A stretch of DNA of 64,000 nt, from assembly GCF_000697965.2 (NCBI RefSeq), contig NZ_CP015881.1:62001-126000 (forward strand), in the 5' to 3' direction. The first letter of the stretch is position 1. Every line of letters starts with the position of its first letter. Under the pieces are notes generated by a model. That model worked only from the letters and a program-made list of their open reading frames with translations. It was not told the DNA's origin and made no database searches. Source of the DNA: Ensifer adhaerens. Its GTDB lineage: Bacteria; Pseudomonadota; Alphaproteobacteria; Rhizobiales; Rhizobiaceae. Shown in pieces: positions 46,609 through 57,323 of the stretch. Position numbers and translations under genes: made by a program.

Positions 46609-47981
46609 AGTGCTGCCAGGGCCGCGATGAGCATCTCGTCGCTTTCCAGGCAACGCAGATCGAGGACCAGCGCGCCATCACGGATATGGCCGACGACCGG
46701 GATGGGCAGGGCGCGAAGCCGTGCGGAAAGCCGTTCCGGCGCGTCGCCGCCGCTGCCTGTCAGCCGCAGGCCGGCGCTCGGGATCGTATCGACCGGCAAG
46801 GCGCCGGAGCCGACCTGGCTCTGGCACGTGCAAGCTGCTGCCGAATAGCCGTGCGGCTTGAGCAGCGCATCGATTGCCGGAGCGAGACGGGCCGCCTGTG
46901 CGCCGATGTCGACCTCCGGCCGGGAAAGAAAGCGCAGCGTCGGCAGCCGCTCCTTCAGCCGATCGGGATCGCGATAGAGCTTCAGTGTCGCTTCGAGCGC
47001 GGCGATGCGGATCTTGTCGAGACGAACGGCGCGTTTGAGCGGATTGCGGTTGATGGCGGCGATGAGATCGCGCCGACCGACCACGAAGCCCGCCTGGGGG
47101 CCGCCGAGCAGCTTGTCGCCCGAAAACGTGACGAGATCCGCGCCTTCGGCGACGGCTTCCGCCACCGTCGGCTCGCGTCGCAATCCGAAGATGGAGAGAT
47201 CGATGAGTGAGCCCGAGCCGAGGTCGTTCAAGAGCGGGACACCGGCCCTGCGGGCAATCTCGGCCAGTCTTGGCGCCGGCACCTCGGCGGTAAACCCTTC
47301 GATCCGGTAGTTGGAGGTATGGACCTTGAGGATGACGCCGGTCTCAGGCCCGATCGCGCCCTCATAGTCACGCGGATGGGTGCGGTTGGTGGTGCCGACC
47401 TCCACCAGCCTGGCGCCGGCGCGGGCCATGATGTCGGGCATGCGGAAGGCGCCGCCAATTTCGATCAGTTCGCCGCGCGAGACGATCGCCTCGCGTCCGT
47501 CGGCCAGGGTATTGAGCGCAATCAGCACGGCGGCGGCATTGTTGTTGACGATTGTGGCGTCCTCGGCGCCGGTCAGTTCGCAGAGCAGGCCACGCAGATG
47601 ATCGTCGCGCTGACCACGACCGCCGCCGTCAAGGTCGAACTCCAGCGCCAGCGGGTTGGCCATCGCGGCGCTTGCGGCGCTGACGGCTTCTTCGGCCAGA
47701 ATGGCGCGGCCGAGATTGGTGTGCAGCACGGTGCCCGTGAGATTGATGAGCGGGCGAAGGGCGGAGCGGGCGGCAGCCGCCAGCTCCTCGGCGATGCGGC
47801 GCGGCAGATCGGCCGCAAGCGTTGCCCCATCGTCGCCCGCACGGATTTTTTCCCGCGCGATCTCAAGCCCGGCGCGGACGGCGGTGACGACGGCGAGACG
47901 GCCATGTTCTTCCGTCAGCGCCAGTCCCTCTGGCGAGGTCAGCACCTGGTCGACCGAGGGGAGCACGCGAAAATCCTGCAT
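46605..47981 (-). CDS. selA: L-seryl-tRNA(Sec) selenium transferase SelA
   Basis: A 458-residue PLP enzyme, close to E. coli SelA (463). The PLP lysine is expected in [33 protein letters not shown] is the usual N-terminus. It converts Ser-tRNA(Sec) to Sec-tRNA(Sec) with selenophosphate from SelD. Start 47981 shares one base with the fdhE stop (TGATG). It is the fifth protein gene of the fdo-sel operon. Confidence 0.95.
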   Translation of the reverse strand: MQDFRVLPSVDQVLTSPEGLALTEEHGRLAVVTAVRAGLEIAREKIRAGDDGATLAADLPRRIAEELAAAARSALRPLINLTGTVLHTNLGRAILAEEAVSAASAAMANPLALEFDLDGGGRGQRDDHLRGLLCELTGAEDATIVNNNAAAVLIALNTLADGREAIVSRGELIEIGGAFRMPDIMARAGARLVEVGTTNRTHPRDYEGAIGPETGVILKVHTSNYRIEGFTAEVPAPRLAEIARRAGVPLLNDLGSGSLIDLSIFGLRREPTVAEAVAEGADLVTFSGDKLLGGPQAGFVVGRRDLIAAINRNPLKRAVRLDKIRIAALEATLKLYRDPDRLKERLPTLRFLSRPEVDIGAQAARLAPAIDALLKPHGYSAAACTCQSQVGSGALPVDTIPSAGLRLTGSGGDAPERLSARLRALPIPVVGHIRDGALVLDLRCLESDEMLIAALAAL

Positions 47982-48892
47982 CAATACCCCGCGAGATAGG
48001 GGTTGAAGCCACCTCGGCGAAACTCGGTCTCCTTCATCAGGATATCGAGGCCAAGGCTGCCGACGTCGTCGGCGATCGGCTCCAGGCTCGGATTTTTCAC
48101 CTGGTAGAAGATCTTGACCCAGGCATGGCATTCCCGACAGGTCTCAGCCTTTACCGTCGCCTCCGAGGTCTCGACCGAACGATAGCTGATGCCCTTGGTC
48201 GAACCGCAACAGAGGCACTTCACCCGCACCTCGTTCCATTGCGTGGCGCAGCAGGCGCAGGCGGCATAGCGCACGTTCTCGACGCCCTGTGTACCCACGA
48301 CCGACGACGTCGCCGGCCGGCCGCCGCAGGCGGGACAGACGCCGAGGCTGACAGGGACGAGGGCTTCCGCATCGAGCGTCGCGGCGAGCCGCGCCATGTG
48401 CAGCTGCACCGCGGCCGCGACGAAGAGATGGGGAGCGGCGCTGTCTTCCGGAACCCGATCCGATAGGATGTTGGCGAGCAACCAGTGCCGGTCGCCGTCC
48501 TCTGCTGCGCGTACCGCATCGAGCGCCAGGCGGGCGGGGTCGGGCATGGCGAGATCGGCAGCGCCTTCGAGAAGCGCGTCGAGGGTTGCGGAAAGGCCGG
48601 GGTCATCGACAAGCGCCATTCGGTCGAAAGGCGGCATGGCGGCGCGGGCGGCCTCGGCGAGGCGCGCCGATGTGGGCGCCGCGACGGGCGGAAGGGTTAC
48701 CGCCAAGCGAGCCTGGAGTTTGGAGAGCGCCGCGAGGAAGGTGAGATAAGGCGCAAGCGCGTTGCTTTCGGCGAGAAACGCGAAGCGGCGTGCGCGTGTC
48801 TGGAACAGTTTGACCGGCTCGGGCAGGAAGGCCAGCGGCGGATTCGGCACGCCGCCGATGAGGGAGGGATCGGGTTGTATGTCTTCTGCCAT
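47981..48892 (-). CDS. fdhE: Formate dehydrogenase accessory protein FdhE
   Basis: A 303-residue cytoplasmic protein with the four paired-cysteine motifs of FdhE: CPAC, CACC, CLCC and CREC, which bind iron. The N-terminal half is helical. FdhE is needed for activity of respiratory formate dehydrogenase, probably at maturation of the catalytic subunit. ATG 48892 is the start; an upstream in-frame ATG at 48928 is less likely. It lies about 100 bp after fdoI. Confidence 0.93.
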   Translation of the reverse strand: MAEDIQPDPSLIGGVPNPPLAFLPEPVKLFQTRARRFAFLAESNALAPYLTFLAALSKLQARLAVTLPPVAAPTSARLAEAARAAMPPFDRMALVDDPGLSATLDALLEGAADLAMPDPARLALDAVRAAEDGDRHWLLANILSDRVPEDSAAPHLFVAAAVQLHMARLAATLDAEALVPVSLGVCPACGGRPATSSVVGTQGVENVRYAACACCATQWNEVRVKCLCCGSTKGISYRSVETSEATVKAETCRECHAWVKIFYQVKNPSLEPIADDVGSLGLDILMKETEFRRGGFNPYLAGY

Positions 48893-48995
48893 CGCATCTC
48901 CGGCAATCCGGCCGCAAGGCCCGATCATGCAGCATTACAAGGTGCTACGGCAACCTTTGCGCGCCTGATAGGACGCGCGGCGCTGTAGGAGACGT

Positions 48996-49685
48996 TCATT
49001 TTGACGGGTCGGAGCCCTGGCGTCCAGCCAGTTCGCGCAGCCATTTGCGATGATGCCGAAAGGCCCAGCCGCCGGTGACGGTGCCGCGGGTCATGGCCCT
49101 TATCGTGCCGCGCGTCCAGATTGCCGCATAGACATGGACGATGAAGATCAGGATCGTGAAAAGCGCCGCCAGCGCATGCACCGCGACCGCGATGCGGCGA
49201 ACGGGGATGGAAACGAGGTCCGGGAAGTACTGCTCCCAGATCATGATGCCGGTCGTCACGAGCACGACGATCAGACCGGACATGCCCCAGAAGACCATCT
49301 TCTGGCCGGCATTGTATTTTCCGAGTTCGGGCAGGCTCTCTTCGTTGCCTTGGAGTAGATCACCGAACTTGCGGCTCCATTCCACATCCTCGCGCCGCGG
49401 CAGATTGAGCTTCCACATCTGCGCAAACAGGAGGAGGAAGCTTGCGACGAGGATAAGTCCGACGATCGGATGCAGCCATCGCGTGGTCTGGCCGCCGCCG
49501 AAGAGGCCGGTCAAGAAAAACAGCGACGGGTGGAAGAAGGAAAGTCCGGAGATCAGAAGCACGATCATGCAGGCGGCGGTGACCCAATGGTTGAGACGGG
49601 TATAACCACGATAGCGATTGACGGTGACCGGATGCTTCGTCTCGATCCTGTCGCCGGGGGCCGAATAGATACGTTTGTCAGCCAT
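48996..49685 (-). CDS. fdoI: Formate dehydrogenase cytochrome b556 (gamma) subunit
   Basis: A 229-residue membrane protein with four helices. Family marks are RYTRLNHWVTAACMIVLLISGLSFFHPSLF (a heme His) and a later HALAALFTILIFIVHVYAAIWTRGTIRAMTRG with more heme ligands. It passes electrons from FdoH to the quinone pool. The ATG at 49685 shares a base with the fdoH stop (TGATG). Confidence 0.95.
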   Translation of the reverse strand: MADKRIYSAPGDRIETKHPVTVNRYRGYTRLNHWVTAACMIVLLISGLSFFHPSLFFLTGLFGGGQTTRWLHPIVGLILVASFLLLFAQMWKLNLPRREDVEWSRKFGDLLQGNEESLPELGKYNAGQKMVFWGMSGLIVVLVTTGIMIWEQYFPDLVSIPVRRIAVAVHALAALFTILIFIVHVYAAIWTRGTIRAMTRGTVTGGWAFRHHRKWLRELAGRQGSDPSK

Positions 49686-50671
49686 CACGCCTCCCTGCCG
49701 CCTTGCGGGCGGTTGCGATCCTCGACGAGTTCCTCCGCCTCGCCTTCCTCATGGGCGGTCACCTCGTTCGGCCGGGCGAAGATGCCGTGCAGCACGGCGC
49801 CGGCGGCGGCAAGTCCGGCAACGGCGAGGCCGACGGTCTTAGCCGGACCCTTCCAACCGCGCACCACCGGCGAAATCTGCGGATCCTCCGGCAGCCCGGA
49901 ATAGAGCGACGGTTGATCGGCATGGTGCAGCACATACATCACATGCGTTCCGCCGACGCCTTGCGGGTCATAGAGGCCGGCATGATCGTAGCCGCGCGAC
50001 TTCAGGTCCTCGACGCGCTCGTTGGCAAGCGTGACCATGTCTTCCTTCGTGCCGAAGGTGATCGCCTTGGTCGGGCAGGCCTTGGCGCAGGCCGGTCCTT
50101 GTCCAACCGCCACGCGGTCCGAGCAAAGCGTGCATTTCTTCGACACATGCGCGGTCTTCGAGATACGCGGAATGTTGAAGGGACAGCCGGCGATGCAATA
50201 GCCGCAGCCGATGCAGTTGTCGGAGATGAAATCGACGATGCCGTTGGAATATTGCACGATGGCGCCCGGTGCCGGGCAGGCCTTGAGACAGCCGGGATCG
50301 GCGCAGTGCATGCAGCCGTCCTTGCGGATCAACCACTCGAACTCGTTGGTAACCGGGTTCTCGTATTCAGCAAACCGCATCAGCGTGAACATATCAGCCG
50401 TCAGGTCATGCGGGTTCTCGTAGACGCCGACATTTTCCTCCAGGTCCGGATGGGTGTCGTTCCATTCGATGCAGGCGGACTGGCAGGCCTTGCAGCCGAT
50501 GCATTTCGACACGTCGATCAGCTTGGCGACCGGGGTCAGTTGTCGTTCGGGTGTCGGCACGTTGCTTGTTGCCGAAGCCTTGACGACGTCGCTCGGCAAC
50601 AGGTTCGACGCCAGCGGTTGCAGCGGCGGGTTGGCGGCGGCCGTTACCGGTTCCGGTGCGCGTTCGCTCAT
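49685..50671 (-). CDS. fdoH: Formate dehydrogenase iron-sulfur (beta) subunit
   Basis: A 328-residue protein with four [4Fe-4S] motifs: [43 protein letters not shown] and [23 protein letters not shown]-terminal membrane helix ([19 protein letters not shown]) anchors it to the periplasmic face. It links FdoG to FdoI. ATG 50671 overlaps the fdoG stop as ATGA. The longer upstream reading lies inside fdoG. Confidence 0.95.
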   Translation of the reverse strand: MSERAPEPVTAAANPPLQPLASNLLPSDVVKASATSNVPTPERQLTPVAKLIDVSKCIGCKACQSACIEWNDTHPDLEENVGVYENPHDLTADMFTLMRFAEYENPVTNEFEWLIRKDGCMHCADPGCLKACPAPGAIVQYSNGIVDFISDNCIGCGYCIAGCPFNIPRISKTAHVSKKCTLCSDRVAVGQGPACAKACPTKAITFGTKEDMVTLANERVEDLKSRGYDHAGLYDPQGVGGTHVMYVLHHADQPSLYSGLPEDPQISPVVRGWKGPAKTVGLAVAGLAAAGAVLHGIFARPNEVTAHEEGEAEELVEDRNRPQGGREA

Positions 50672-53600
50672 GCCGAAGCTCCTTCTTCCGCCGCCGGTTC
50701 GATGTTGACCAGGAAGGCCTTGAACTCCGGCGTGTCGATATTGGCGTCGCCGACGAAGGGGGTCAGGCTGTTCGGGCCGAAGCCCTTGCGGGCCGCACCC
50801 ATGAAGCCCCAGTGCAAGGGAATGCCGACCACATGGACCGGCTTGCCGTTGCAGATCAGCGGACGAATTCGCTTCGTCACCACTGCCTTCGCCCAGACCT
50901 CGCCACGTGCGCTCCACACGCGCACCCGCCCGCCCTTGGTGATGCCGCGTTCAGCCGCCAGCTCCTCGCTGATCTCCACGAAGAATTCCGGCTGCAGCAC
51001 GGCGTTGACACGGCTGTGCTTGGTCCAGAAGTGGAAATGCTCGGTGAGGCGGTAGGATGTGGCAACGAAGGGGAAGTCGGTGCTCGTGCCCAGCTGTTGC
51101 AGGTCGCCTGGAAAGATGCGCGCTACGGGATTGCCGCGAAGTTTGGCGTTGAACGGATTTTCGACCGGGCTTTCGAACGGCTCCATATGTGTTGGGAACG
51201 GCCCGTCCCGCATCAGCTTGCGGGCAAAGAGGCGGGCGGTGCCCTCCGGCGTCATGATGAACGGCATCACCGCCTCGGGCTTTGCCGTCACCGCTATGTC
51301 GGGCACGTCGAAGCCGGCCCAACGCTCGCCGTTCCATTCGATCAGTTTACGCGCCGGATCCCAGGGTTTGCCCTGGAGATCGCAGGACGCGCGATTGTAG
51401 AGGATGCGGCGATTGGCCGGCCAGGCGAAGGTCCATTTGAGGAAGGTGCCGACATCGCCCGGATCGCTGTTGTCGCGCCGGGCCATCATGTTGCCTTCTT
51501 CCGTCCAGGACCCGGCATAGATCCAGCAGCCCGACATGGTGGAACCGTCGTCACGCATCACGCCGAAGTTCGGCAGGAGCTTGCCCGCCTCGACCAGCAC
51601 CTTCGTCGGATCGGTCGGGTCATAGAGCGTCTGCAGCGCGCGTCCGTTCATCTCCTGGGCAAGCTCGGCCGGTTCCGGCTCGTAAGGGTCCTTGTAATCC
51701 CAGGCAAGGTTCAGGATAGGCTCGGGACAGACCCCGCCTTCCTTGCGGTAGAGTTCACGCACCCGCAGGAAGATGTTGGCCATGATCCAGGTGTCGTGCT
51801 TGGCGTCACCAGGCGGTGTCGCCCCCGGCCAGTGCCATTGCAGCCAGCGGCCCGAATTGACAGTGGCGCCCTCGTCCTCGGCAAAGCAGGTCGCCGGGAG
51901 TTGCAAGACCTCCGTCATGATCTTGGCGGAGTCCACCTGGTTGTAGATACCGTGGTTTTCCCAGAAATGCGCCGTCTCGGTCTGCAGCGGGTCGATTGTC
52001 ACGAGCAGTTTCAGCTTCGACAGACCCTCGGTCAGCTTCGCCCGATTGGGGAAGGACAGAAGCGGGTTGAAGCCCTGGCAGAAGTAGAGGTTCACTTCGC
52101 CGCGGCTCATCATGTCGAACATCCTGAGGATGTCGTAGTAGGGGACATCGAGCTTCGGCAACCAGTCGAAGCCCCAGTCGTTTTCCTTCGTGGCAGCGCT
52201 GCCCCACATGGCCTTCAGGAAACTGACCATGAATTTGGGGGTGTTCTGCCAATAGCTTGTCTGGCCGGGAACGAGCGGCTTGTTGCCGCGCGTCGACATG
52301 TAGGTGGTGTAGTCCGTCTCCTTTTCCGTCGCGAGGTTCATGTAACCCGGCAGGGAGTTGGAAAGCAGGCCGATGTCGGTCAATCCTTGGATGTTGGAGT
52401 GACCGCGTAGCGCGTTGACGCCACCGCCCGGCAGGCCGACATTGCCGAGGATGAGCTGCAGCATCGCCATGCCGCGGATGTTCTGGGCGCCTTTCGAATG
52501 CTGCGTCCAGCCGAGCGCGTAGAGCGAGGTCATCACCTTGTCGCGCGCCGACGTCGCGCCGATCATCTCGCAGATCTTCAGATAGCGATCCTTGGGCGTG
52601 CCGCAGATATTTTCCACGAATTCCGGTGTGTAGACCGCGACATGCTCTTTCAGGAGGTTCCAGACACAGCGCGGGTCCGTGAGAGTCGGATCGGTTTTGA
52701 CCGTTCCGTCCTCGTTGAGTTGGTAGTCCCAGGCGGTACGATCGTAGTCGCGCTTCTCCTCGTCATAGCCGGTGAAGAGACCATCGGCCCAGCCGAACTC
52801 CGAGTTCACCAGATAGGTGGCGTTGGTATAGTTCTTGACGTAGTCCCACTGCACCTTGTCGTTCTCGATGCAGTAGCGGATCGCGCCCATCAGGAAGGCG
52901 ATGTCGGAGCCGGGGCGGATCGGCGCATAGACATCGGCGACCGAGGCCGTGCGGTTGAAGCGCGGATCGACCACGATCAGCCGGGCGCCGCGATGATGCT
53001 TGGCTTCCGTCACCCATTTGAAGCCGCAGGGATGAGCTTCGGCCGCGTTGCCACCCATGACGATGACGAGGTCGGTGTTCTTGATGTCGGTCCAGGCGTT
53101 CGTCATGGCGCCGCGGCCAAATGTTGGAGCCAAACTGGCTACCGTGGGGCCGTGTCAGACGCGTGCCTGGTTGTCGAAGCCGACGACTCCCATAGACCGG
53201 ACGGTCTTGTAGGTCAGCCATCCCGTCTCGTTGGTGCCGCCCGACGCCGCAAGGAAGCCCATCGTCGTCCAGCGGTTGACGGTCACGCCGGCCGCGTTCT
53301 TCTCGATGAAGTTCTTGTCGCGGTCGTCCTTGATCGCTCGGGCGATCTTGTCGAAGGCATCTTCCCAGGAGATGTCCTGCCAGGTGTCGGCGCCCGGAGC
53401 GCGGTGACGCGGCTTCGTGGCGCGGGTCTCGGACTTCACGAAGTCCTTGAGCGCCGCGCCCTTGGGACAGAGCGTCCCGCGGTTGGTCGGATGATCGGCA
53501 TCGCCCTCGATATGGATGAGCTCCGCCTTCTCGCCGGCGGAAAGATCACCCTTCGAATACATCAGGATGCCGCAGGCGACCGAACAGTAAGTGCAGACGT

Positions 53601-53754
53601 TGCGGGTCTCGGTGGTGCTTGCGAGTTTGAAGGCACGCACATGGGCGGCTGTTGCGGCCTCGGCTGCTCCGAAGCCCATGGCGCCGATCGTGGTGGCCGC
53701 GGCTCCTGCGCCAGCGAGCTTCAGGAAACTGCGGCGGGAAAGATCGATGTTCAT
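50668..53754 (-). CDS. fdoG: Formate dehydrogenase alpha subunit, selenoprotein (in-frame UGA = Sec)
   Basis: A 1028-residue molybdopterin enzyme read through UGA at 53155-53157. The order is a twin-arginine signal ([10 protein letters not shown], residues 6-15), [4Fe-4S] cysteines [12 protein letters not shown] and TLCPKGA, then [29 protein letters not shown]. The last segment equals the selenocysteine context of E. coli FDH-N/FDH-O. Residues after the UGA continue the family to 50668, with no other break. A SECIS-like hairpin follows the UGA, and selA, selB, selC and selD are all adjacent. It oxidises formate to CO2 in the periplasm and passes electrons to FdoH. An annotator treating UGA as stop would split it in two. 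Confidence 0.95.
53126..53157 (-). promoter_or_regulatory. SECIS element and Sec UGA codon of fdoG
   Basis: On the minus strand the UGA (53157-53155) is followed by a hairpin GGUAGCCAGUUUGGCUCC (53143-53126). It pairs GG and AGCC on the left with GGCU and CC on the right, leaving a bulged U and loop AGUUU that contains GU. Bulged U and loop GU are the SelB contacts known from E. coli fdhF/fdnG. The position just downstream of UGA is as expected. Confidence 0.82.
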
Positions 53755-53939
53755 TGGAGGTCATCCTCTTCCATGCGTATCGGTCTTACCGGGATGGTCG
53801 AACCTCAAGGCCCTGGTGTCAAGAAGGAATTGAATGGCATTTGCCCCGAAAAGTCATGGTCTTGCCCGGGATCATCGGTCATGATCGCGAGCTGCGACAG
53901 GGCCGCCTTTGACGCAACCGTATGAAGGGAGTTCCAACC

Positions 53940-54995
53940 GTGAGCAGTATTTCCGCTTCTGCCGAACCGCGCCTGACCTCGCTTGCCCATGGCGGCGGCT
54001 GCGGCTGCAAGATCGCCCCGGGCGTGCTTCAGGACATTTTGCGCGGACGGGTACAACTGCCGGTCCCGCCGGAACTTCTGGTCGGCATTGAGACCTCGGA
54101 CGATGCAGCGGTCTATCGCCTAAACGATCACCAGGCGGTGGTCGCCACCACGGACTTCTTCATGCCTGTTGTCGACGACCCCCACGATTTCGGCCGGATC
54201 GCCGCGACGAATGCCATCAGCGACATCTACGCCATGGGCGGAACGCCGATCTTCGCACTGGCGCTGGTCGGCATGCCGGTCAACGTGCTCTCGACGGAAA
54301 CCATTGGCGCCATCCTCGACGGCGGGGCGGCGGCCTGTCGGGCGGCCGGCATTCCGATCGCCGGCGGCCACACGATCGATTCCGTCGAGCCGATCTACGG
54401 TCTCGTCGCGATCGGCCTCGTCGATCCGGCCCATCTCAAGCGCAACAGCGGAGCCGAGCCGGGTGACGTGCTGATCCTCGGCAAGCCGCTCGGCGTCGGC
54501 ATCTTTTCCGCGGCGTTGAAAAAGGGCGCGCTCGATGAAGCCGGCTATATCAGGATGATCGAAAGCACCACGCGCCTCAACACGGCCGGACCCGATCTCG
54601 CGCGGCTTTCCGGCGTGCATGCCATGACGGACGTGACGGGTTTTGGCCTTGCCGGCCACGCGCTCGAAATGGCGCGCGGGTCGAACTGCCAGGTCCGGGT
54701 CGACTGGTCCGCCGTTCCCCTTCTGGAAGGTGCTTTCGATCTGGCTGCCGCCGGTTTTGTCACCGGCGCCTCCGGGCGGAACTGGGCAAGCTATGGGCAG
54801 GACGTGGCCTTTGCCCGCGAGATGGGCGCGATCGACAAGGCGCTGCTTTGCGATCCACAAACGAGCGGCGGCTTGCTCGTCGCCTGTGACCGGTCGTCCG
54901 CGCAGGCGGTGCTCGACCTGTTCGACAAGCACGGTTTCGGCGCGGCGGTGATCGGGGAAACTGTGGCCGGGCCGGCGGGATTGGTGATCGCGTAG
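53940..54995 (+). CDS. selD: Selenide, water dikinase SelD
   Basis: A 351-residue enzyme that makes selenophosphate from selenide and ATP. The catalytic Cys (not Sec) is in LAHGGGCGCKIAPGVL, the ATP-binding segments are TSDDAAVYRL and TTDFFMPVVDDPHDFGRIAATNAISDIYAMGG. GTG 53940 is preferred because AAGGGAG lies eight bases before it; ATG 53922 has no ribosome-binding site. It is divergent from fdoG over about 185 bp and completes the selenocysteine pathway beside selA, selB and selC. Confidence 0.94.
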   Translation: MSSISASAEPRLTSLAHGGGCGCKIAPGVLQDILRGRVQLPVPPELLVGIETSDDAAVYRLNDHQAVVATTDFFMPVVDDPHDFGRIAATNAISDIYAMGGTPIFALALVGMPVNVLSTETIGAILDGGAAACRAAGIPIAGGHTIDSVEPIYGLVAIGLVDPAHLKRNSGAEPGDVLILGKPLGVGIFSAALKKGALDEAGYIRMIESTTRLNTAGPDLARLSGVHAMTDVTGFGLAGHALEMARGSNCQVRVDWSAVPLLEGAFDLAAAGFVTGASGRNWASYGQDVAFAREMGAIDKALLCDPQTSGGLLVACDRSSAQAVLDLFDKHGFGAAVIGETVAGPAGLVIA

Positions 54996-55117
54996 CCTTT
55001 GGCGCTTACCCGGCCCTGCCGAGCTTGGCTGCGTCTCTCTAAGCCAAATCTCGCGTCGACCAGAGTGGTCGCAACGTCTTTCGTCGGGACGGGTTGGTCC
55101 CGGCGATGATCGGTGTA

Positions 55118-55143
55118 TTGCGGCCGGGCTGTGTCGGCCGCAA
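55118..55143. terminator. Hairpin between convergent selD and amidohydrolase genes
   Basis: A perfect nine-base stem, TTGCGGCCG (55118-55126) and CGGCCGCAA (55135-55143), with an eight-base loop, about 120 bp after the selD stop. No T-run follows. It is a candidate terminator of either transcript. Confidence 0.45.
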
Positions 55144-55207
55144 CAAGATGGATGCGGAGGCACGATCTCGCCACGCCGTGACGGTTGGGGTGCGCTTCTG
55201 ACCCCGG

Positions 55208-56902
55208 CTATTGCTCGGCAGACCGGAGCGCGCCGGCATCGTACACGACCTTGCCGCCAAGCAGGGTCAATACCGATCGGATGGTATCGATCTCGTCGAC
55301 CGGCATCGTCATGTAGGGCTTGTCGAGCACTGCGAGATCGGCGAGCTTGCCGGCGGAAAGCGTGCCGCGATCCTCCTCGGCAAAGGCGATCCATGCTGCG
55401 TTTCGCGTGTAAAGCCGCAGCGCCTCTTTGCGCGTGAGCAACTGGTCGCTCGCCTTCTGCACCGTGCCTCCAAGCGAACGCCCCGTCAGGTGGTACTCTA
55501 TCGCCTGCCAGACGCCGGCGACGCCGATGCGTGTGGAGTCGGTGCCGCCGGCGACAAGCAGCCCCTTGTCGATGGCAAGGCGCGTCGGTGGTGAAACGGC
55601 TGCGACAGCCGTGCCATTGGCGCCTGCGATGGCCGCTCCCTCGAAATAGGGACCCATCTGGACGGTGTAGGCGAGACCCATCTTTTGCATCCGGTCGAGG
55701 GTCCGTTCCGATCCGGTGTTGAGGTGGGCGATCGACCACCGGAGGTCGTTGAGCGGGTGCGTCTTGTGCACCTCTTCGAAAACGTCGAGGATGGCGCTCG
55801 CGGCGTCATCGGTATAGGCGTGGATCTCGACGGGGATACGCCGTTCCGCAGCGAACTGCGCGACTTTCAAGAGTTCGTCGCGCGCTTCCTTTGGCGGAGC
55901 GAAACCCGGCCCCATCTGCACGCCGTCGTTCATCGCAAAGACCAGGGATTCGCCAAGACCCAGGAAGCTCAGCGTGCCGTCGTCGTGGACGGCGGGACGG
56001 AACGACATGATTTCGCGGAACCATTCGGCTTCTTTGCCGGGATGGGCCGCCGGAATTCGGTAGCCGGCCCTCAGTGTCAGGCCGCCTTCGTCCCTGAGCG
56101 CGAAGAACGGTTCATAGCCGACGGCCGGCCCTGCGGAAGGGTCGATGAAGCCGGTGACGCCGACCGCGTTCAGATGCGAAAAGAAGACCTTCAGGTTCGC
56201 CTTGCGCTCGTTCTTGCCGATTGCACTGAGTTGTCCGAAGAGCACGTTGAACGAGCCGATGTTGCCGAAGAGCCTGCCCGTTGCGCGGCTTTCTTCGTTG
56301 CGCTCGATCGTGATGCCGGGCGGCAGCTTCGGCGCAGCACTGTCGAGAGCAAGCAGCTCGATCCCCTTGGTGTTCACGAGCGCGTAGTCGTAGAGATATT
56401 GCACATAGGCCGGCGTCTGCGGGAGGGTCTTGTCGAGGTCGGCGACGTCAGGCGCTCGGCGCTCGGCGAACTGGTCCGGATGCCAGGAGCCGACGACCGC
56501 GACCCACTGGTCCCTGGCACGATCCCGCGCCGCAGTCTTCAAGGCTTCAAGCGCGCTCGCAAGGCTCGTTTCGTCATGCCAGTAGGTCTCGAACGGATAA
56601 GTCTGGCCGCCGCGGATCGCGTGGATATGCGTATCGACAAGGCCGGGAATGACCGTGCGGCCGCCAAGGTCCAGGACCTCCGTATCAGGTCGCACCAGGT
56701 TCTCGATGTCCTCGTCGCTGCCGACCGCCACGATGCGGCCATCGGAAATGGCAAGCGCTTCCGCCGCCGGTCGAGCCTCGTCCATGGTGACGATCGTCCC
56801 GTTTCTGAGCACGAGGTCGGCACTATCGTTTGCCAAGGACGATTGCGTGAAAACGGCAAGCTGCGCCGCGGCGAGGCAGAAGGTCGAAAACCGGCGGATC
56901 AA
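55208..56902 (-). CDS. Exported amidohydrolase family protein (YtcJ-like)
   Basis: A 564-residue metallohydrolase. A signal peptide (FSTFCLAAAQLAVFTQSSLA) is followed by an amidohydrolase composite domain. Metal motif VIPGLVDTHIHAIRGG (HxH) near residue 90, a YtcJ-like insert, and later VEIHAYTDDAAS and WSIAHLNTGSE supply further ligands; AGGTDSTRIG holds the final aspartate. The substrate is unknown; YtcJ-like enzymes act on amides or esters. It is convergent with selD. Confidence 0.9.
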   Translation of the reverse strand: MIRRFSTFCLAAAQLAVFTQSSLANDSADLVLRNGTIVTMDEARPAAEALAISDGRIVAVGSDEDIENLVRPDTEVLDLGGRTVIPGLVDTHIHAIRGGQTYPFETYWHDETSLASALEALKTAARDRARDQWVAVVGSWHPDQFAERRAPDVADLDKTLPQTPAYVQYLYDYALVNTKGIELLALDSAAPKLPPGITIERNEESRATGRLFGNIGSFNVLFGQLSAIGKNERKANLKVFFSHLNAVGVTGFIDPSAGPAVGYEPFFALRDEGGLTLRAGYRIPAAHPGKEAEWFREIMSFRPAVHDDGTLSFLGLGESLVFAMNDGVQMGPGFAPPKEARDELLKVAQFAAERRIPVEIHAYTDDAASAILDVFEEVHKTHPLNDLRWSIAHLNTGSERTLDRMQKMGLAYTVQMGPYFEGAAIAGANGTAVAAVSPPTRLAIDKGLLVAGGTDSTRIGVAGVWQAIEYHLTGRSLGGTVQKASDQLLTRKEALRLYTRNAAWIAFAEEDRGTLSAGKLADLAVLDKPYMTMPVDEIDTIRSVLTLLGGKVVYDAGALRSAEQ

Positions 56903-57323
56903 GGCACTCTCCTCAACAGGATCGGTGAAACCAAACTGGCGGAGGGCGCGGGTGGTTCGCGTTGCTTTCTCCGGCAGGTGCGGCGTCGGATGGTGGCCGA
57001 GCCGTCTTCGCCACGCCTGAGATAGCGGGCCTAAAAAAGATACGGACGCTACAAACCGGCGGTAGGCGCCGAAATCGAGCCACAGCGTCTTAAAAATAGG
57101 ACAAGGATTTCGACGATTGCCGATCCAGACTGCGATCGCAGGTGGAGCCGGCGAGGCGAAGGCCGGCGATCACTTGCTTCCGATGGCGCGCTGAAAGTCC
57201 ACGCCGAATTGGACGATAGTCCACCAAAAGAGCACACTTGGACCTCATCTCCACCGGAACGGCAAGCTACCAATCTCTCGGCAGGATGAGGAACCCGCCA
57301 GATCAGAACCAAGGGAGCGAGAA
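56903..57323. other. Intergenic region between divergent amidohydrolase and acyl-CoA dehydrogenase genes
   Basis: About 420 bp without a supportable gene. It must hold the promoters of both flanking operons. GGGAGCGAG just before 57324 is the ribosome-binding site of the acyl-CoA dehydrogenase gene. A GCCGGC repeat pair (about 57148-57168) could form a small hairpin. No clear operator was recognised. Confidence 0.5.

Noticed and set aside
44596-46848. A 750-codon open frame on the + strand.
   Set aside because: Antisense to selB and the tRNA-Sec gene, both of which are certain.
53134-53157. fdoG as two genes or a pseudogene because of the stop codon.
   Set aside because: The stop is UGA in the known selenocysteine context, with a SECIS-like hairpin and the whole Sec machinery next to it.
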